Part shown: piece by piece, positions 44,501 through 49,076 of the stretch
How positions within the stretch are numbered: the stretch's first letter is position 1
How the letters are laid out: every line of letters starts with the position of its first letter
NCBI RefSeq assembly: GCF_004210375.1
Contig: NC_134830.1
Coordinates: 50,225,094-50,289,093, forward strand
Reading direction: 5' to 3'
DNA from: Tachypleus tridentatus
Lineage: Eukaryota > Arthropoda > Merostomata > Xiphosura > Limulidae
DNA length: 64,000 nucleotides
Translations under genes and position numbers: made by a program
Notes under the pieces: generated by a model
Told to the model about the DNA's origin: nothing
Seen by the model: the letters and a program-made list of their open reading frames with translations, nothing else
Databases searched by the model: none

Positions 44501-45176
44501 TTAGAAAACTGAAGACAATATATCACAATCAATATTTGAAATATACATAAAATTACTTATTCTGTATTTAAATATTGCTTGCTATGGGTCAGTAAAACAT
44601 TCATTCGATTGTTTAAGAGAGAGAGGGTTTGATTAGTTGTACATACACTAAATTATTCTGATAAAAAGTTTCTCATTTCTAGACATTTTAAAAATATCTC
44701 AATACTTTCCTCTGTTAATATTGGTGTTATAACCTACATACACGACATTATTAACATTATTAGTATTTTGGTATATCCAGTAGTAGTAATACACTCATCC
44801 ATTTAAACTACTTTTATACGACACATAAAATGGCTACTACACTAAAAATACGCTGCTTTTGAAATCGAAGGTTGAAACGAAGTGTATTACTCAGTGTATC
44901 GAATACATATTCTAGTGTATACAAAACATGGGAAATTATCTAAAGACAATATTCCAAAAATTAATGATCCTTAAATTTGAAACGTTTAAGTGTTTACAAA
45001 CATAACAGAAAAATAATACTTACAGGTACATCTATTGATATATCCGTTTCGTCCAACAATATAACTTTACAAAGTAGCACATGTTTATTTGGCTTTGCAT
45101 GCTGTGATGTCTCGCGAGTAGGGCTTTTAGCAGCTCGAGACGCCCTACCAAAACGTTTACTCAGAAATCGTAACAT
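1138..45176 (-). CDS. EPB41L5: EPB41L5 / Yurt orthologue, FERM-domain polarity protein (12 exons, C-terminus outside window)
   Basis: Cortical membrane-linker of the band 4.1 family. Yurt/EPB41L5 proteins bind the Crumbs cytoplasmic tail through FERM, restrain apical membrane growth and support basolateral polarity and junctions (known for the family). Twelve exons, spanning 45176 down to 1138, join in phase to 603 codons plus one base. Approximate layout: basic N-terminus 1-33; FERM F1 about 35-115, with [15 protein letters not shown] and [15 protein letters not shown]2 about 117-225, with [29 protein letters not shown] and [15 protein letters not shown]3 about 225-320, with [27 protein letters not shown] and [16 protein letters not shown] region about 325-375, with MGSRFRYSG and [12 protein letters not shown]; then a Ser/Thr-rich tail with a [13 protein letters not shown] block near the end, like the PPDFKSNILKAQ of vertebrate EPB41L5. 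Vertebrate proteins are about 730 aa, so roughly the last 100+ residues are missing here. FERM homology favours EPB41L5 over EPB41L4A; one invertebrate gene may represent both L5 and L4B. The joins are inferred from homology and phase only. Confidence 0.95.
1372..1848 (-). other. EPB41L5 intron 11 (between exons 11 and 12)
   Basis: 477 bp, AT-rich, with a GTTTGT donor and a GACAG acceptor. No repeat or RNA gene is seen in it. Confidence 0.8.
1849..2255 (-). CDS. EPB41L5: EPB41L5 exon 11 (Ser/Thr-rich tail)
   Basis: Acceptor AAATTTAG before 2255; donor CAG|GTTTGT after 1849. At 407 bp it is the longest exon. It takes up the two-base AG left by exon 10 (making AGA) and leaves one G. The product is low-complexity and Ser/Thr/Val-rich, and near its start it contains a short duplicated peptide ([11 protein letters not shown]... 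/ [11 protein letters not shown]...). A more ordered patch, [18 protein letters not shown], resembles the DELDALLASLTEN helix in the vertebrate tail. The tail between FERM-FA and this exon is poorly conserved in the family, so the identification rests on phase, context and these patches. Confidence 0.85.
2700..3095. repeat. 49-53-bp minisatellite, about 8 units
   Basis: Repeats of CCTCTGTAGTACAT...CAACAACAGCTCTTTGGACAAGG. Core units at 2761 and 2810 are 49 bp apart; others are 52-53 bp because of an extra ATA after ACATA. Flanking units are more diverged, as expected of array edges. Confidence 0.85.
4002..4044. repeat. (ATT)n microsatellite
   Basis: Imperfect TTATTA repeats inside the hAT remnant. 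Confidence 0.7.
4093..4440 (-). pseudogene. BED zinc-finger transposase fragment
   Basis: On the minus strand one frame reads [18 protein letters not shown] then [15 protein letters not shown]. The next frame continues [22 protein letters not shown]. Together these give the C-x2-C...H-x4/5-H layout of BED-type fingers of hAT transposases, broken by a frameshift near 4240. No catalytic domain follows. It is non-functional. Confidence 0.65.
6559..6711 (-). CDS. EPB41L5: EPB41L5 exon 10 (FA region)
   Basis: Acceptor TTTTTTCAG before 6711; donor AG|GTGAGT after 6559. It completes the Ser codon begun in exon 9 and leaves AG. It encodes [19 protein letters not shown] and [17 protein letters not shown], the FERM-adjacent region, nearly identical in pattern to vertebrate EPB41L5 (ERRPSKRYSRR). 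The Arg-rich Ser/Thr sites are the type of site through which FA regions are regulated by phosphorylation; aPKC phosphorylation of Yurt is known for the fly protein. Confidence 0.93.
6712..8699 (-). other. EPB41L5 intron 9
   Basis: About 2 kb, AT-rich. It contains one short snap-back (7351-7392). No other repeat or gene is recognised. Confidence 0.8.
7351..7392. repeat. Short imperfect hairpin
   Basis: Arms GAAGAGACCAAAAACTCAAG and CTTGAGTTCGGTTCTTCTTC are imperfect inverses around a 2-base loop. The wording resembles the larger snap-back at 29153, suggesting a remnant of the same family. Confidence 0.5.
8700..8869 (-). CDS. EPB41L5: EPB41L5 exon 9 (end of FERM F3, start of FA)
   Basis: Acceptor TTTGCTCCTAG before 8869; donor AG|GTAATT after 8700. 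It starts in phase 0 and ends with two bases. It encodes [19 protein letters not shown], then [18 protein letters not shown], the C-terminal strand and helix of the F3 (PTB/PH-like) lobe, then [11 protein letters not shown], the hallmark start of the FA region. The HTFVFRL, HLWKC and VEHHAFFR blocks are near-invariant in EPB41L5. Confidence 0.95.
8870..9477 (-). other. EPB41L5 intron 8
   Basis: 608 bp, AT-rich, with standard GT-AG ends. Nothing else is recognised. Confidence 0.8.
9478..9636 (-). CDS. EPB41L5: EPB41L5 exon 8 (FERM F3)
   Basis: Acceptor TTTATAG before 9636; donor GAG|GTAAGT after 9478. It is 159 bp, phase 0 at both ends, 53 codons. It encodes [20 protein letters not shown], then [18 protein letters not shown] and [11 protein letters not shown]. 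These are the F3-lobe strands; the FFWPKI, LDFK and [10 protein letters not shown] motifs match the vertebrate protein closely. Confidence 0.95.
9637..12364 (-). other. EPB41L5 intron 7
   Basis: 2.7 kb, AT-rich. It contains one fragment of a short tRNA-derived SINE family (12021-12125). The ORFs at 11095 and 11977 show no codon structure or homology I recognise; the latter lies over the SINE. Confidence 0.75.
12021..12125 (-). mobile_element. SINE family II fragment
   Basis: Same order of blocks as the copy at 54669: GCAAAGC, GGGCTATCTG, ACAAACCCACAGATTTTAG (B-box region) and a trailing ACCACTGTCTC. Degenerate, head on the minus strand. Confidence 0.6.
12365..12452 (-). CDS. EPB41L5: EPB41L5 exon 7 (F2/F3 junction)
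   Basis: Acceptor TATTTTAG before 12452; donor CTG|GTATGT after 12365. It is 88 bp and completes a Lys codon from exon 6. It encodes [19 protein letters not shown] then [10 protein letters not shown]. [25 protein letters not shown] is a signature of EPB41L5-type FERM domains at the end of F2. The GTATGT donor is preferred over the later GTATTT because it keeps phase and exact length relative to homologues. Confidence 0.94.
12453..12888 (-). other. EPB41L5 intron 6
   Basis: 436 bp, AT-rich. Nothing else is recognised. Confidence 0.8.
12889..13009 (-). CDS. EPB41L5: EPB41L5 exon 6 (FERM F2)
   Basis: Acceptor CACACCAG before 13009; donor TGCAA|GTAAGT after 12889. It is 121 bp. It encodes [18 protein letters not shown], then [19 protein letters not shown], the F2 acyl-CoA-binding-protein-like lobe. 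The spacing of AELGDYD..EH.P..xSEFRFVP is that of EPB41L5. Confidence 0.94.
13010..15077 (-). other. EPB41L5 intron 5
   Basis: About 2.1 kb, AT-rich. No repeats recognised; the ORF at 14826 on the plus strand has no recognisable family. Confidence 0.75.
15078..15175 (-). CDS. EPB41L5: EPB41L5 exon 5 (FERM F2 start)
   Basis: Acceptor CCACAG before 15175; donor CAGT|GTAAGT after 15078. It is 98 bp, with the first G completing AGG of exon 4. It encodes [20 protein letters not shown] then [12 protein letters not shown]. The [15 protein letters not shown] block is diagnostic of band 4.1-family F2. Confidence 0.95.
15176..15480 (-). other. EPB41L5 intron 4
   Basis: 305 bp with standard GTAAC...CACAG ends. 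No other content. Confidence 0.8.
15481..15559 (-). CDS. EPB41L5: EPB41L5 exon 4 (FERM F1/F2 linker)
   Basis: Acceptor TTTTACAAG before 15559; donor CAAG|GTAAC after 15481. It is 79 bp. With the A left by exon 3 it begins [19 protein letters not shown] and ends REELTR. [18 protein letters not shown] is strongly conserved in EPB41L5. Confidence 0.95.
15560..17820 (-). other. EPB41L5 intron 3
   Basis: 2.26 kb, AT-rich. It contains a two-unit duplication of TTTGATAGTTACATCGTTCG at about 17652 and 17690. No gene or transposon is recognised. Confidence 0.75.
17652..17723. repeat. Two-copy short tandem duplication
   Basis: TTTGATAGTTACATCGTTCG followed by YTGGTAACCAG occurs twice, 38 bp apart, with one mismatch. 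Confidence 0.7.
17821..17863 (-). CDS. EPB41L5: EPB41L5 exon 3 (micro-exon, FERM F1)
   Basis: Acceptor TTGTTTTCAG before 17863; donor AAAA|GTAAGT after 17821. It is only 43 bp: 14 codons, [14 protein letters not shown], plus one base. The match to vertebrate HWLDGTKSIKKQVK, phase 0 entry from exon 2 and phase 1 exit into exon 4 all agree. Confidence 0.93.
17864..18958 (-). other. EPB41L5 intron 2
   Basis: 1.1 kb. Holds a two-copy 45-bp tandem repeat (17959-18048). An ORF read through exon 3 into this repeat is an artefact. Confidence 0.8.
17959..18048. repeat. 45-bp tandem repeat, two copies
   Basis: GTACACGGGGTCCGTGCCCC begins at 17959 and again at 18004, and the 45-bp units are essentially identical. 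The GGGG..CCGTGCCCC core is self-complementary. Confidence 0.85.
18959..19063 (-). CDS. EPB41L5: EPB41L5 exon 2 (FERM F1)
   Basis: Acceptor TTTGTAG before 19063; donor TCG|GTAGGT after 18959. It is 105 bp, 35 codons, phase 0 at both ends. It encodes [13 protein letters not shown], then [20 protein letters not shown] and VS. YHLDLIExDYFGL is the F1 (ubiquitin-like) signature. The second possible donor (after ANHVS) is preferred because it preserves length to HWLD. Confidence 0.95.
19277..19528 (-). mobile_element. tRNA-derived SINE (family I), minus orientation
   Basis: From the tail on the left: GAATTTCGCACAAAG, GGGCTATCTGTGCTAGCCGT, CATCACCAACTACCGCC, ACGGCTGAAAGGGCGAGC, then the tRNA-like head GGGATGCAAACCCGCGACC and GATTACGAGTCGCACGCC at the right. 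This is the GCGTGCGACTCGTAATC head subtype, running the same way as the host gene, 213 bp upstream of exon 2. Confidence 0.85.
19581..19814 (+). mobile_element. tRNA-derived SINE (family I), plus orientation, head truncated
   Basis: Head GTTCGACTCGTAATCCGAGG and GGGTTCGAATTCCG at the left; body and tail GGCGGTGGGTGGTGATGA and GACAGCTAGCGCAGATAGC to the right. It lies head-to-head with the copy at 19277, only 52 bp apart. Confidence 0.85.
20057..20107. repeat. (CA)n-(TA)n microsatellite
   Basis: About 14 CA repeats followed by about 11 AT repeats. Confidence 0.95.
21678..21975. repeat. Degenerate ~77-bp tandem repeat, about 4 units
   Basis: Four units share the order TATTTAC...TATTTTCTGG...TTTTTGTC...AGT..TTGCC...CAAAA/AGAATAACGCCT. 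They start near 21678, 21755, 21831 and 21911, and divergence is high. Confidence 0.55.
22757..23021 (-). mobile_element. tRNA-derived SINE (family I), full length
   Basis: Tail GAATTTCGTGCAAAGC at the left, CACCCACCGCCAACTCTTGG mid-body, head GATTACGAGTCGAGCACC and TTAACCACCTGGCCATGC at the right. It carries the CTCGACTCGTAATC head subtype. Confidence 0.9.
25421..26420. repeat. 58-bp satellite, about 17 units, organised as an 8-unit higher-order repeat
   Basis: Unit: CTAGACACATCAACTTCC, ACAGACATCATAATTAATAC, CGCCAGGTTTCACCTTCCCA, with 58-bp spacing (CAACTTCCAC at 25441 and 25499). Variant units recur in the same order. The TTTCTCC variant occurs at about 25471, 25934 and 26398, i.e. 463 and 464 bp apart, and between them the TTTAC, CTTCTAC and CATAATAATT variants repeat in the same sequence. 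The 1-bp difference comes from one CCTTCCAC unit. No ORF and no unique spacers. Confidence 0.93.
27480..27665 (-). mobile_element. Possible third tRNA-derived SINE family
   Basis: The minus strand contains GGTTCGACTCCGC, a B-box-like sequence, preceded by a tRNA-like D-arm region. A body rich in ACCTAGTGGTGACTAGCACC lies to the left. Only one copy is in the window, so the call is tentative. Confidence 0.3.
28062..28184 (-). mobile_element. SINE family I body fragment
   Basis: GACTAGAAGGAAGGCAGC, ATCACCACCCACTAACG, ACGAATAGTGGGATTGACTG and ACATTATAACGCTCCC. Both the tail and the tRNA-like head are missing. Confidence 0.8.
28637..28712 (+). mobile_element. SINE family II head fragment
   Basis: GGTGGATCAGAGAATAAGTT, then ACAACACTAAAATCCGGGG and GGTTCGATTCCACACAGAGG. 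This is the reverse orientation of the family seen at 54669 (there TCGAACCACTGATTTTAGCG on the plus strand). Confidence 0.55.
29153..29261. repeat. Snap-back (inverted repeat), arms about 45 bp
   Basis: The left arm begins AATATTTTCAAAACGAGAC and the right arm ends GTCTCGTTTTGAAAATATTA, with a second paired block CTTTCGAATAG / CTATTCGAAAG beside a loop of about 20 bp (GTGACTGAAGAAGAATAA). Only a few mismatches. It resembles non-coding fold-back MITEs. Confidence 0.85.
31012..31027. repeat. (CT)n microsatellite
   Basis: Eight TC dinucleotides before GGTGTTTGGG. Confidence 0.8.
31331..31810 (-). pseudogene. Jockey-like LINE ORF1 (gag-like) 3' portion
   Basis: The minus-strand ORF carries [20 protein letters not shown], a C-x2-C-x3-H-x6-C zinc knuckle typical of the last knuckle of Jockey-clade ORF1. 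It is followed by a Lys/Gln/Asn/Thr-rich segment with SYAAVIKK and an amphipathic C-terminus that ends at a TAA (31333-31331). An ATG at 31338 ([19 protein letters not shown]) overlaps this stop and looks like the start of ORF2, the usual ORF1/ORF2 arrangement, but it stops after about 22 codons. The 5' side is cut where a SINE begins at 31859. Retrotransposon debris, not a host gene. Confidence 0.65.
31859..32116 (-). mobile_element. tRNA-derived SINE (family I), full length
   Basis: Tail TTTGAATTTCCCGCAAAGC, CCGCCAACTCTTGGGCTACT, ACGGCTGAAAGGGCGAGT, head GATTGGAACCCGTGACCC and GATTACGAGTCGAGTGCC. It sits at the 5' boundary of the LINE ORF1 remnant. Confidence 0.9.
32358..32513 (+). repeat. 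Direct repeat copy A (~155 bp)
   Basis: Shares TCGAGGAACATGAGCACTTT, ACAACCAATCATTAA, TATGCACATAATCCTACAAC and GTAAATAAACCCTAAAC with 32808-32962. Confidence 0.85.
32808..32962 (+). repeat. Direct repeat copy B (~155 bp)
   Basis: Second copy of 32358-32513, about 90% identical by eye, same orientation, with 294 bp of unique DNA between the copies. Confidence 0.85.
33292..33428 (+). mobile_element. SINE family I fragment, degraded
   Basis: GGGCGCTCAACTGAATCTG, GTTCGTTGATAAAAGAGTAG and CCAAGAGTTGGCAATGGG follow the order of the plus-orientation SINE with many substitutions and no tail. Confidence 0.6.
35381..35540. repeat. 52-bp tandem repeat, three units
   Basis: TTCCGAGTCTATATGCCTAA starts at 35381, 35433 and 35485. 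The units are essentially identical, so the expansion is recent. Confidence 0.93.
35611..35854 (-). mobile_element. tRNA-derived SINE (family I)
   Basis: Tail TTTGAATTTCGAGCAAAG, GGGCTATCTGCGTTAGCCGT, CACCCACCGCCAACTCTTGG, head GGAATTCGAACCCGTAACC. The A-box end is truncated or diverged. Confidence 0.88.
39715..39876. repeat. Snap-back (inverted repeat), arms about 55 bp
   Basis: The left arm contains AAGGCGGCTGGTATCGGTAT then TAAAACTTTTAATTAAAATA; the right arm contains TTATTTTAAAGTTTTAATGC then CCATACCAGCCGTCTT. The inner part has ACAGAAC / GTTCTGT. The loop carries GGTCATCTTCAGATTAAGAT. Non-coding, MITE-like. Confidence 0.85.
41455..41504. repeat. (TA)n-(CA)n microsatellite
   Basis: About 13 TA followed by about 10 AC repeats. 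Confidence 0.95.
42632..43202 (+). repeat. Dispersed repeat, possible solo LTR, copy A
   Basis: Shares a series of blocks in order with 56820-57538: AGTCCTGCCTGTTCTC, TTTCGAGCATTATAAA/TTTCGAACATTGCAAA, GTTTCAGACCAGA/GTTTCAGACCGGA, CCGTTATTATAAATCGTA/CCGTTATTATAAATTGTA and TAACATAAT. It begins TGTGTAT and could end in ACA, as LTRs do. No internal coding region is attached, so LTR identity is only a suggestion. Confidence 0.55.
45024..45176 (-). CDS. EPB41L5: EPB41L5 exon 1 (start codon and basic N-terminus)
   Basis: ATG at 45176; an in-frame TGA lies two codons upstream (45182-45180), so this is the first possible Met in the frame. There is an A at -3. The donor is CCT|GTAAGT after 45024, phase 0. 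It encodes 51 residues: [18 protein letters not shown]..., then [19 protein letters not shown], the first strands of FERM F1. This parallels vertebrate MLSFFRRTLGRRS... and ITCRVSLLDGTDVSVDLP. Joined to exon 2 it reads ...[13 protein letters not shown], colinear with DLP-KKAKGQEL. The exon lies 26 kb from exon 2. Confidence 0.93.
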
Positions 45177-45480
45177 TTTTCAGTCTTTTACAGTAACGCA
45201 ATTATTTCTGCCAACATGAGTGACACGCAACGTTATTCAATGTCAAGAACCAATAACCAACATCCTTCATACCTGATTAGTAGTATCTTAATATTCAATC
45301 GACTACTAATACGTCGTTCTCTTCCCTTAATTTAAATTGAAGACGAAGTTTGAACGACTTTCTCATTTCATAGACCTAATCTGCTCTACGCGTGCGCCAA
45401 AATGAGGTATTCACCTATTTTTGGATTATAGCCCCATCTTGTGATATACTTTCTAACTAACCAAAATATGAACTAAAGTA
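45177..45480 (-). promoter_or_regulatory. Likely 5'UTR/promoter region of EPB41L5
   Basis: Inferred only from its position upstream of the start codon. There is no clear TATA box. The minus strand near 45395-45405 reads TTTTGGCGCACGCG, an E2F-like TTTTGGCGC plus a small CpG cluster. The transcription start cannot be placed from sequence alone. Confidence 0.3.
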
Positions 45481-45952
45481 AATTTTTGTGTTGGTAAATC
45501 ATCTTTAAAGTGCTTACAGTGCCACAAAGTAAAAAAAAAACAGTTGTTTGTTTATTTTTTGCGGGAAAGTAAATATTTTTAAGTTATCTCGAATGAAATT
45601 TCAGTTGAGTTTTCAATAAAAATAATAAAACAGGGTTGTCTTTGTGAAACAATGCGATAAAATAAAAATCTTTAGGCCTACTTGTTACAAGACAAAAGTG
45701 AATATACTAAAACGTAGCGTTGAGAGAACTGTGTGATGTTTAAAGTATTTGTAAAAGTAGCAAGCAAAAATTAACCACTAATGAAGTTTCTTGATTTTGT
45801 TGAATGTAGTGACACAGTAGATAAAGTGAAACCTGGAGTGTGTGTAACTAGTGCTCAACCCCCAGATGAGGTTTTTCAGATTGTGGTCATTGGAAAAGTT
45901 TATTATTATTAAAACTTAAGTTTATTAGTTTAATTTGAGATTCCCACGTCGA
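45481..45952. other. Unassigned stretch between the EPB41L5 5' flank and the Tc1 remnant
   Basis: AT-rich. A 42-codon open frame at 45781 (MKFLDFVECSDTVDKVKPG...) ends just before the Tc1 end. It matches nothing I recognise and may be chance. Confidence 0.5.
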
Positions 45953-45954
45953 TA

Positions 45955-46645
45955 CAGTACTGTGGAAAAGTTTTAGGACAAACTCAGGAATTATATGGCT
46001 ACTTTCAAGGAACAGTGGAAGGTAAGTCACCCAAATGTTATTAATCTTTATGATTAGCACAACAAAACTCAGTGGAAGCGCTTGAGTTAAGCAAATGTTC
46101 AATATTTTGTGTGTCCATTTTTTGTTTTAATAATTGCAGACAGTCTTTCAGTCATTGTTGCAACATGTTTAATCAAAATATCTTTTGGGATTTTACTCCA
46201 AATGTCTCTAACACACCCCCATAAAGTTTCTTTGTAAATAACTTTTGTTTTGTCAAGTTTTTGATCTATCAAATCCCAGATCTGCTCAGTTGGATTGAGA
46301 TCGGGGCTCCGTGGGAACTATTGCATCATTTGAATGACTCCAGCAGTTTTTTTCATAGCTAAGTAATTTCTACACAGGTTGGATGAGTATTTGAGGTCAT
46401 TATCTTCCTGGTAGTAGAATCTTTTAACGATAATACTCAAATATATACCGGGTATATATATACCACGACGGATCAGTACCTCATGGTACTTCCGCTATCT
46501 ATTATTTTACCTACTTTGCAAATACCCCCTTGTCGATTCAGTCGGAAAACATCCCCAAACTATCACAGTGCGTCTCCCATGTTTCATGGTAGGTGCTATG
46601 CATTGAGATAGGCATATTCCACCTTTCTTTCGCTGGACGTAGATC
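45955..46645 (-). mobile_element. Tc1/mariner element remnant, 5' part missing
   Basis: The left end reads TA then CAGTACTGTGGAAAAGTTTT, a Tc1-type terminal inverted repeat beside a TA target. The transposase remnant lies on the minus strand, C-terminus nearest this end. The other end is lost where hAT-type sequence starts near 46645. Confidence 0.85.
46099..46640 (-). pseudogene. Tc1-type transposase, C-terminal half, broken
   Basis: On the minus strand: QEDNDLKYSSNLC, then SPDLNPTEQIWDLIDQKL (second Asp and, 34 residues on, the Glu of the DDE triad), then WSKIPKDILIKHVATMTERL and IIKTKNGHTKY, the standard Tc1 C-terminus, with a stop at 46101-46099. An in-frame TAG before FPRSPDLNP and disrupted sequence further upstream show it is dead. 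The N-terminal DNA-binding half is absent. Confidence 0.85.
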
Positions 46646-47507
46646 TACGCTTTGAACCAGGTATTTCAAACTTTTCCAATCATTAGCTGTACAGTGGCAC
46701 TAAAAGAAAAAACTCCTGGTGTTGACATCAAAAATGCTATTGACAGAGCCTTAATAAATGCTAATATTCCACTGGATAAATTCGTCAGCGTTGCAACAGA
46801 CGGAGCACCTGCAATGGTGGGGAAAGATACAGGATTAATTGCACTTATGAAAAGTGATCCCAGCATTCCAGAGTTTTTCCCTGTTAATTGCATTATTCAT
46901 CGTGAACACCTGACAGCCAGGTACTTCAAGTATGAAGATGTTATGAAATTTGTTCTTGAAATTGTGGATTTCATTCGGAGAAGACCCACCGACAGTTCAA
47001 AAAATTTTTAGAAGAAATGGAGCTTGAAGATAAACCCAGTGATGTCTCTTTCTATTACATTATGAGATGGCTGTCAACCAGCAATGTCTTAAATTGGTTT
47101 GTGAATTTGTTGGAGCCTATTACTACTTCTCTTGAAGAAAAGAATAGATTCTATCTTCAACTGGGAAATAATGAATGGATGGATGCAAGATCTAATGTTC
47201 ATTACTGACTTAATGAATCATCTGTAGATGGCACTCCAGGGGAAGGATAAGATTGTTTCTGATCTTACTCAGACAATTTTCAGCTTTCAGAATAAGATGA
47301 GACTTTTTCAAAGAGACATATTATTAAGAAACTTCAGTTACTTTTCCAATCTCAAAAGGAAAGTAAATACATTCCCTGATATTGAAATAAAAGACCACAA
47401 ACTGAAAAAATACAAATATAAATTACAACTGCTTGATAATTTCCCAGACAGGTATGAAAACTTGCAGAAGCTGAAGCTGCATGACGTCACGTGCATAACA
47501 TCTATAA
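46646..47507 (+). pseudogene. hAT transposase fragment (ZBED5/GTF2IRD2-like)
   Basis: Open segments read KEKTPGVDIKNAIDRALI, FVSVATDGAPAMVGKDTGLI (hAT second catalytic Asp block), CIIHREHLTARYF, IMRWLSTSNVLNWFV and ALQGKDKIVSDLTQTIFSFQ, in the order of hAT transposases of the ZBED5 type. Stops lie at about 47009 and 47208 and the hATC dimerisation region is missing. It is a different, more diverged copy than the element at 49077 (the shared CATDGAPSM region differs at many residues). Confidence 0.85.
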
Positions 47508-47518
47508 CGGTTTCGATT

Positions 47519-47771
47519 GGTTTGTTTAGAATTTTGCGTAAAGCTACACGAGGACTTTCTTTGCTAGCCGTCCTTAATTTAGCTGTGTAAGACTAGAGGG
47601 AAGGCATCTAGTCATCACCACTCACCACCAGCTCTTGGACTACTCTTTTACTAATGGATAATGGGATTGGCCATATCGTTATTACACCCCCATGGCTGAA
47701 AGGGCGGGCATATGTGTTGTGACAGGGATTCGAATCCACGACCCTCAGATTACGATCCGGGCCGGCTAAGC
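47519..47771 (-). mobile_element. tRNA-derived SINE (family I)
   Basis: Tail AGAATTTTGCGTAAAGC, TCACCACCAGCTCTTGGACT, CATGGCTGAAAGGGCGGGC, head GGGATTCGAATCCACGACCC, GATTACGATCCGGGCCGGC. It truncates the hAT fragment to its left. Confidence 0.88.
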
Positions 47772-49076
47772 ACTAAAACATGTCAAATCAAAAATTGAAA
47801 TAACAATAATGAAATACTACAATTAAAAAGTCAGACCAAGATTGTAGCTCAGTATCCTACAGTCCTTAAATTACTGACACCAAGGACTATTCGGATTAAC
47901 ATATATAAAAGAGTGAATTTTTAACTCATACTAACGTGTGCAAGTGTCTGTGTCACTCCATCAAATGAGCTTTTTTTACCTAAGGTAAAGGCATATACAC
48001 AAAGCCAAGATGATACAAGCTTCTTTGGATAATCATTGCAATAGCAACCTTTACCTAAGCAACAGAACTAGTATATTTTTACAAATTTTGGACGTCCGAT
48101 TTATCTGGAAAGTCCTGACTGCATGAAAAATACCTGTATACAAATTTAGAGAATTACCTGGATATGTCTGAATTGTATACTCGTTAGGAAGTGGTAAAAG
48201 TAAAAGTCGTTTTTACGACAACATTACATAGAAAGTTCAGGATTAGTCTTCTCATAATTTTAACAACAAATCGAAAAGAAACACCCATTATTACCAGAAC
48301 ATTTATATTTCTTTAGACCAATAATGGTATTGGCCATAACTTATGTAATGTTTCTATAACTGAAAGTCTGAACTGTGCTCAGCAGCATATCATCTCGAAC
48401 CTTAAAACTTTTGATATACACTACCAACAGCCCACACCCGACCCTTATTCTATTAAACATCAATGAGAACCAAATAATAAAGACCAGCATTCTCAAGGTG
48501 TGCAGAGTGTTTCGTGATGTTGCAACCCATAACAGTTCTTCACATCTGAAGTAGCTTGGTTTTATTTCCCATGATACCTCAAGTGTAGAAACTAAGTTAA
48601 GAATCTACAAATCTCCATCAGGTGAAAAAGTTAATTCAGATACTTATTATTTGTTTAAAATGGGCAAGTCTGTGTTTATAGTAACTTTCATCATACCAGT
48701 TGTCAAATTTGATGGGGGTAGTAGACTAAAGCTCTGTACAATGTTGATGGAGCTATAAATGTCTTACCGATTGGAATATCATGATTAATGCTTGGATTTG
48801 TTGATGGAATTACATCAAAAAGGAAATATCTTTCTAAGCATGTTAATGCAATATACCATATCGAATATTGTATTCCGCAATATAAAAATTTACTTTGGCT
48901 ATCCAAGAGTCTCAACTTTAGTTCAGTTGAGCAACTCCAAAATGCTTTGTAACACAATCTGAAGAACAGAAGAAGCAGATTCATTGTATTTAAAGCTGAT
49001 TTGCAACAGAAGGGGCTCTCTATTTAAAATGATATATGCCAATAGATGGTGGCAACTGTAGTAACAAAGTTTAGAC
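47772..49076. other. Unassigned AT-rich stretch left of the hAT element
   Basis: No intact gene. Short plus-strand segments (for example around 48895-49030, LWLSKSLNFSSVEQLQN... and SRFIVFKADLQQKG) look protein-like but are broken and match no family I can name. They may be old transposon sequence, since the hAT element inserted into them. Confidence 0.5.
49069..49076 (+). repeat. hAT target-site duplication, left copy
   Basis: GTTTAGAC, identical to 52268-52275. Confidence 0.9.

Larger units (their letters stand above)
19064..45023 (-). other. EPB41L5 intron 1, about 26 kb
   Basis: Bounded by the CCT|GTAAGT donor of exon 1 and the TTTGTAG acceptor of exon 2, both phase 0. It contains several SINE copies, a 58-bp satellite, a Jockey-like LINE remnant, snap-backs, microsatellites and a dispersed repeat, all listed separately. 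The stretches 19830-21670, 21980-22750, 23030-25420, 26420-27470, 28720-29150, 29265-31260, 32970-33290, 33430-35380, 35860-39710, 39880-42630 and 43205-45020 are AT-rich and contain, apart from the microsatellites at 20057 and 41455, nothing I can identify. The ORFs there (for example 26989-27273, 24262-24447, 41923-42174) match no family I recognise. Confidence 0.85.

Noticed and set aside
44977-45219. 80-aa plus-strand ORF
   Set aside because: Shadow of EPB41L5 exon 1 on the opposite strand. The minus frame has the FERM homology and a good donor.
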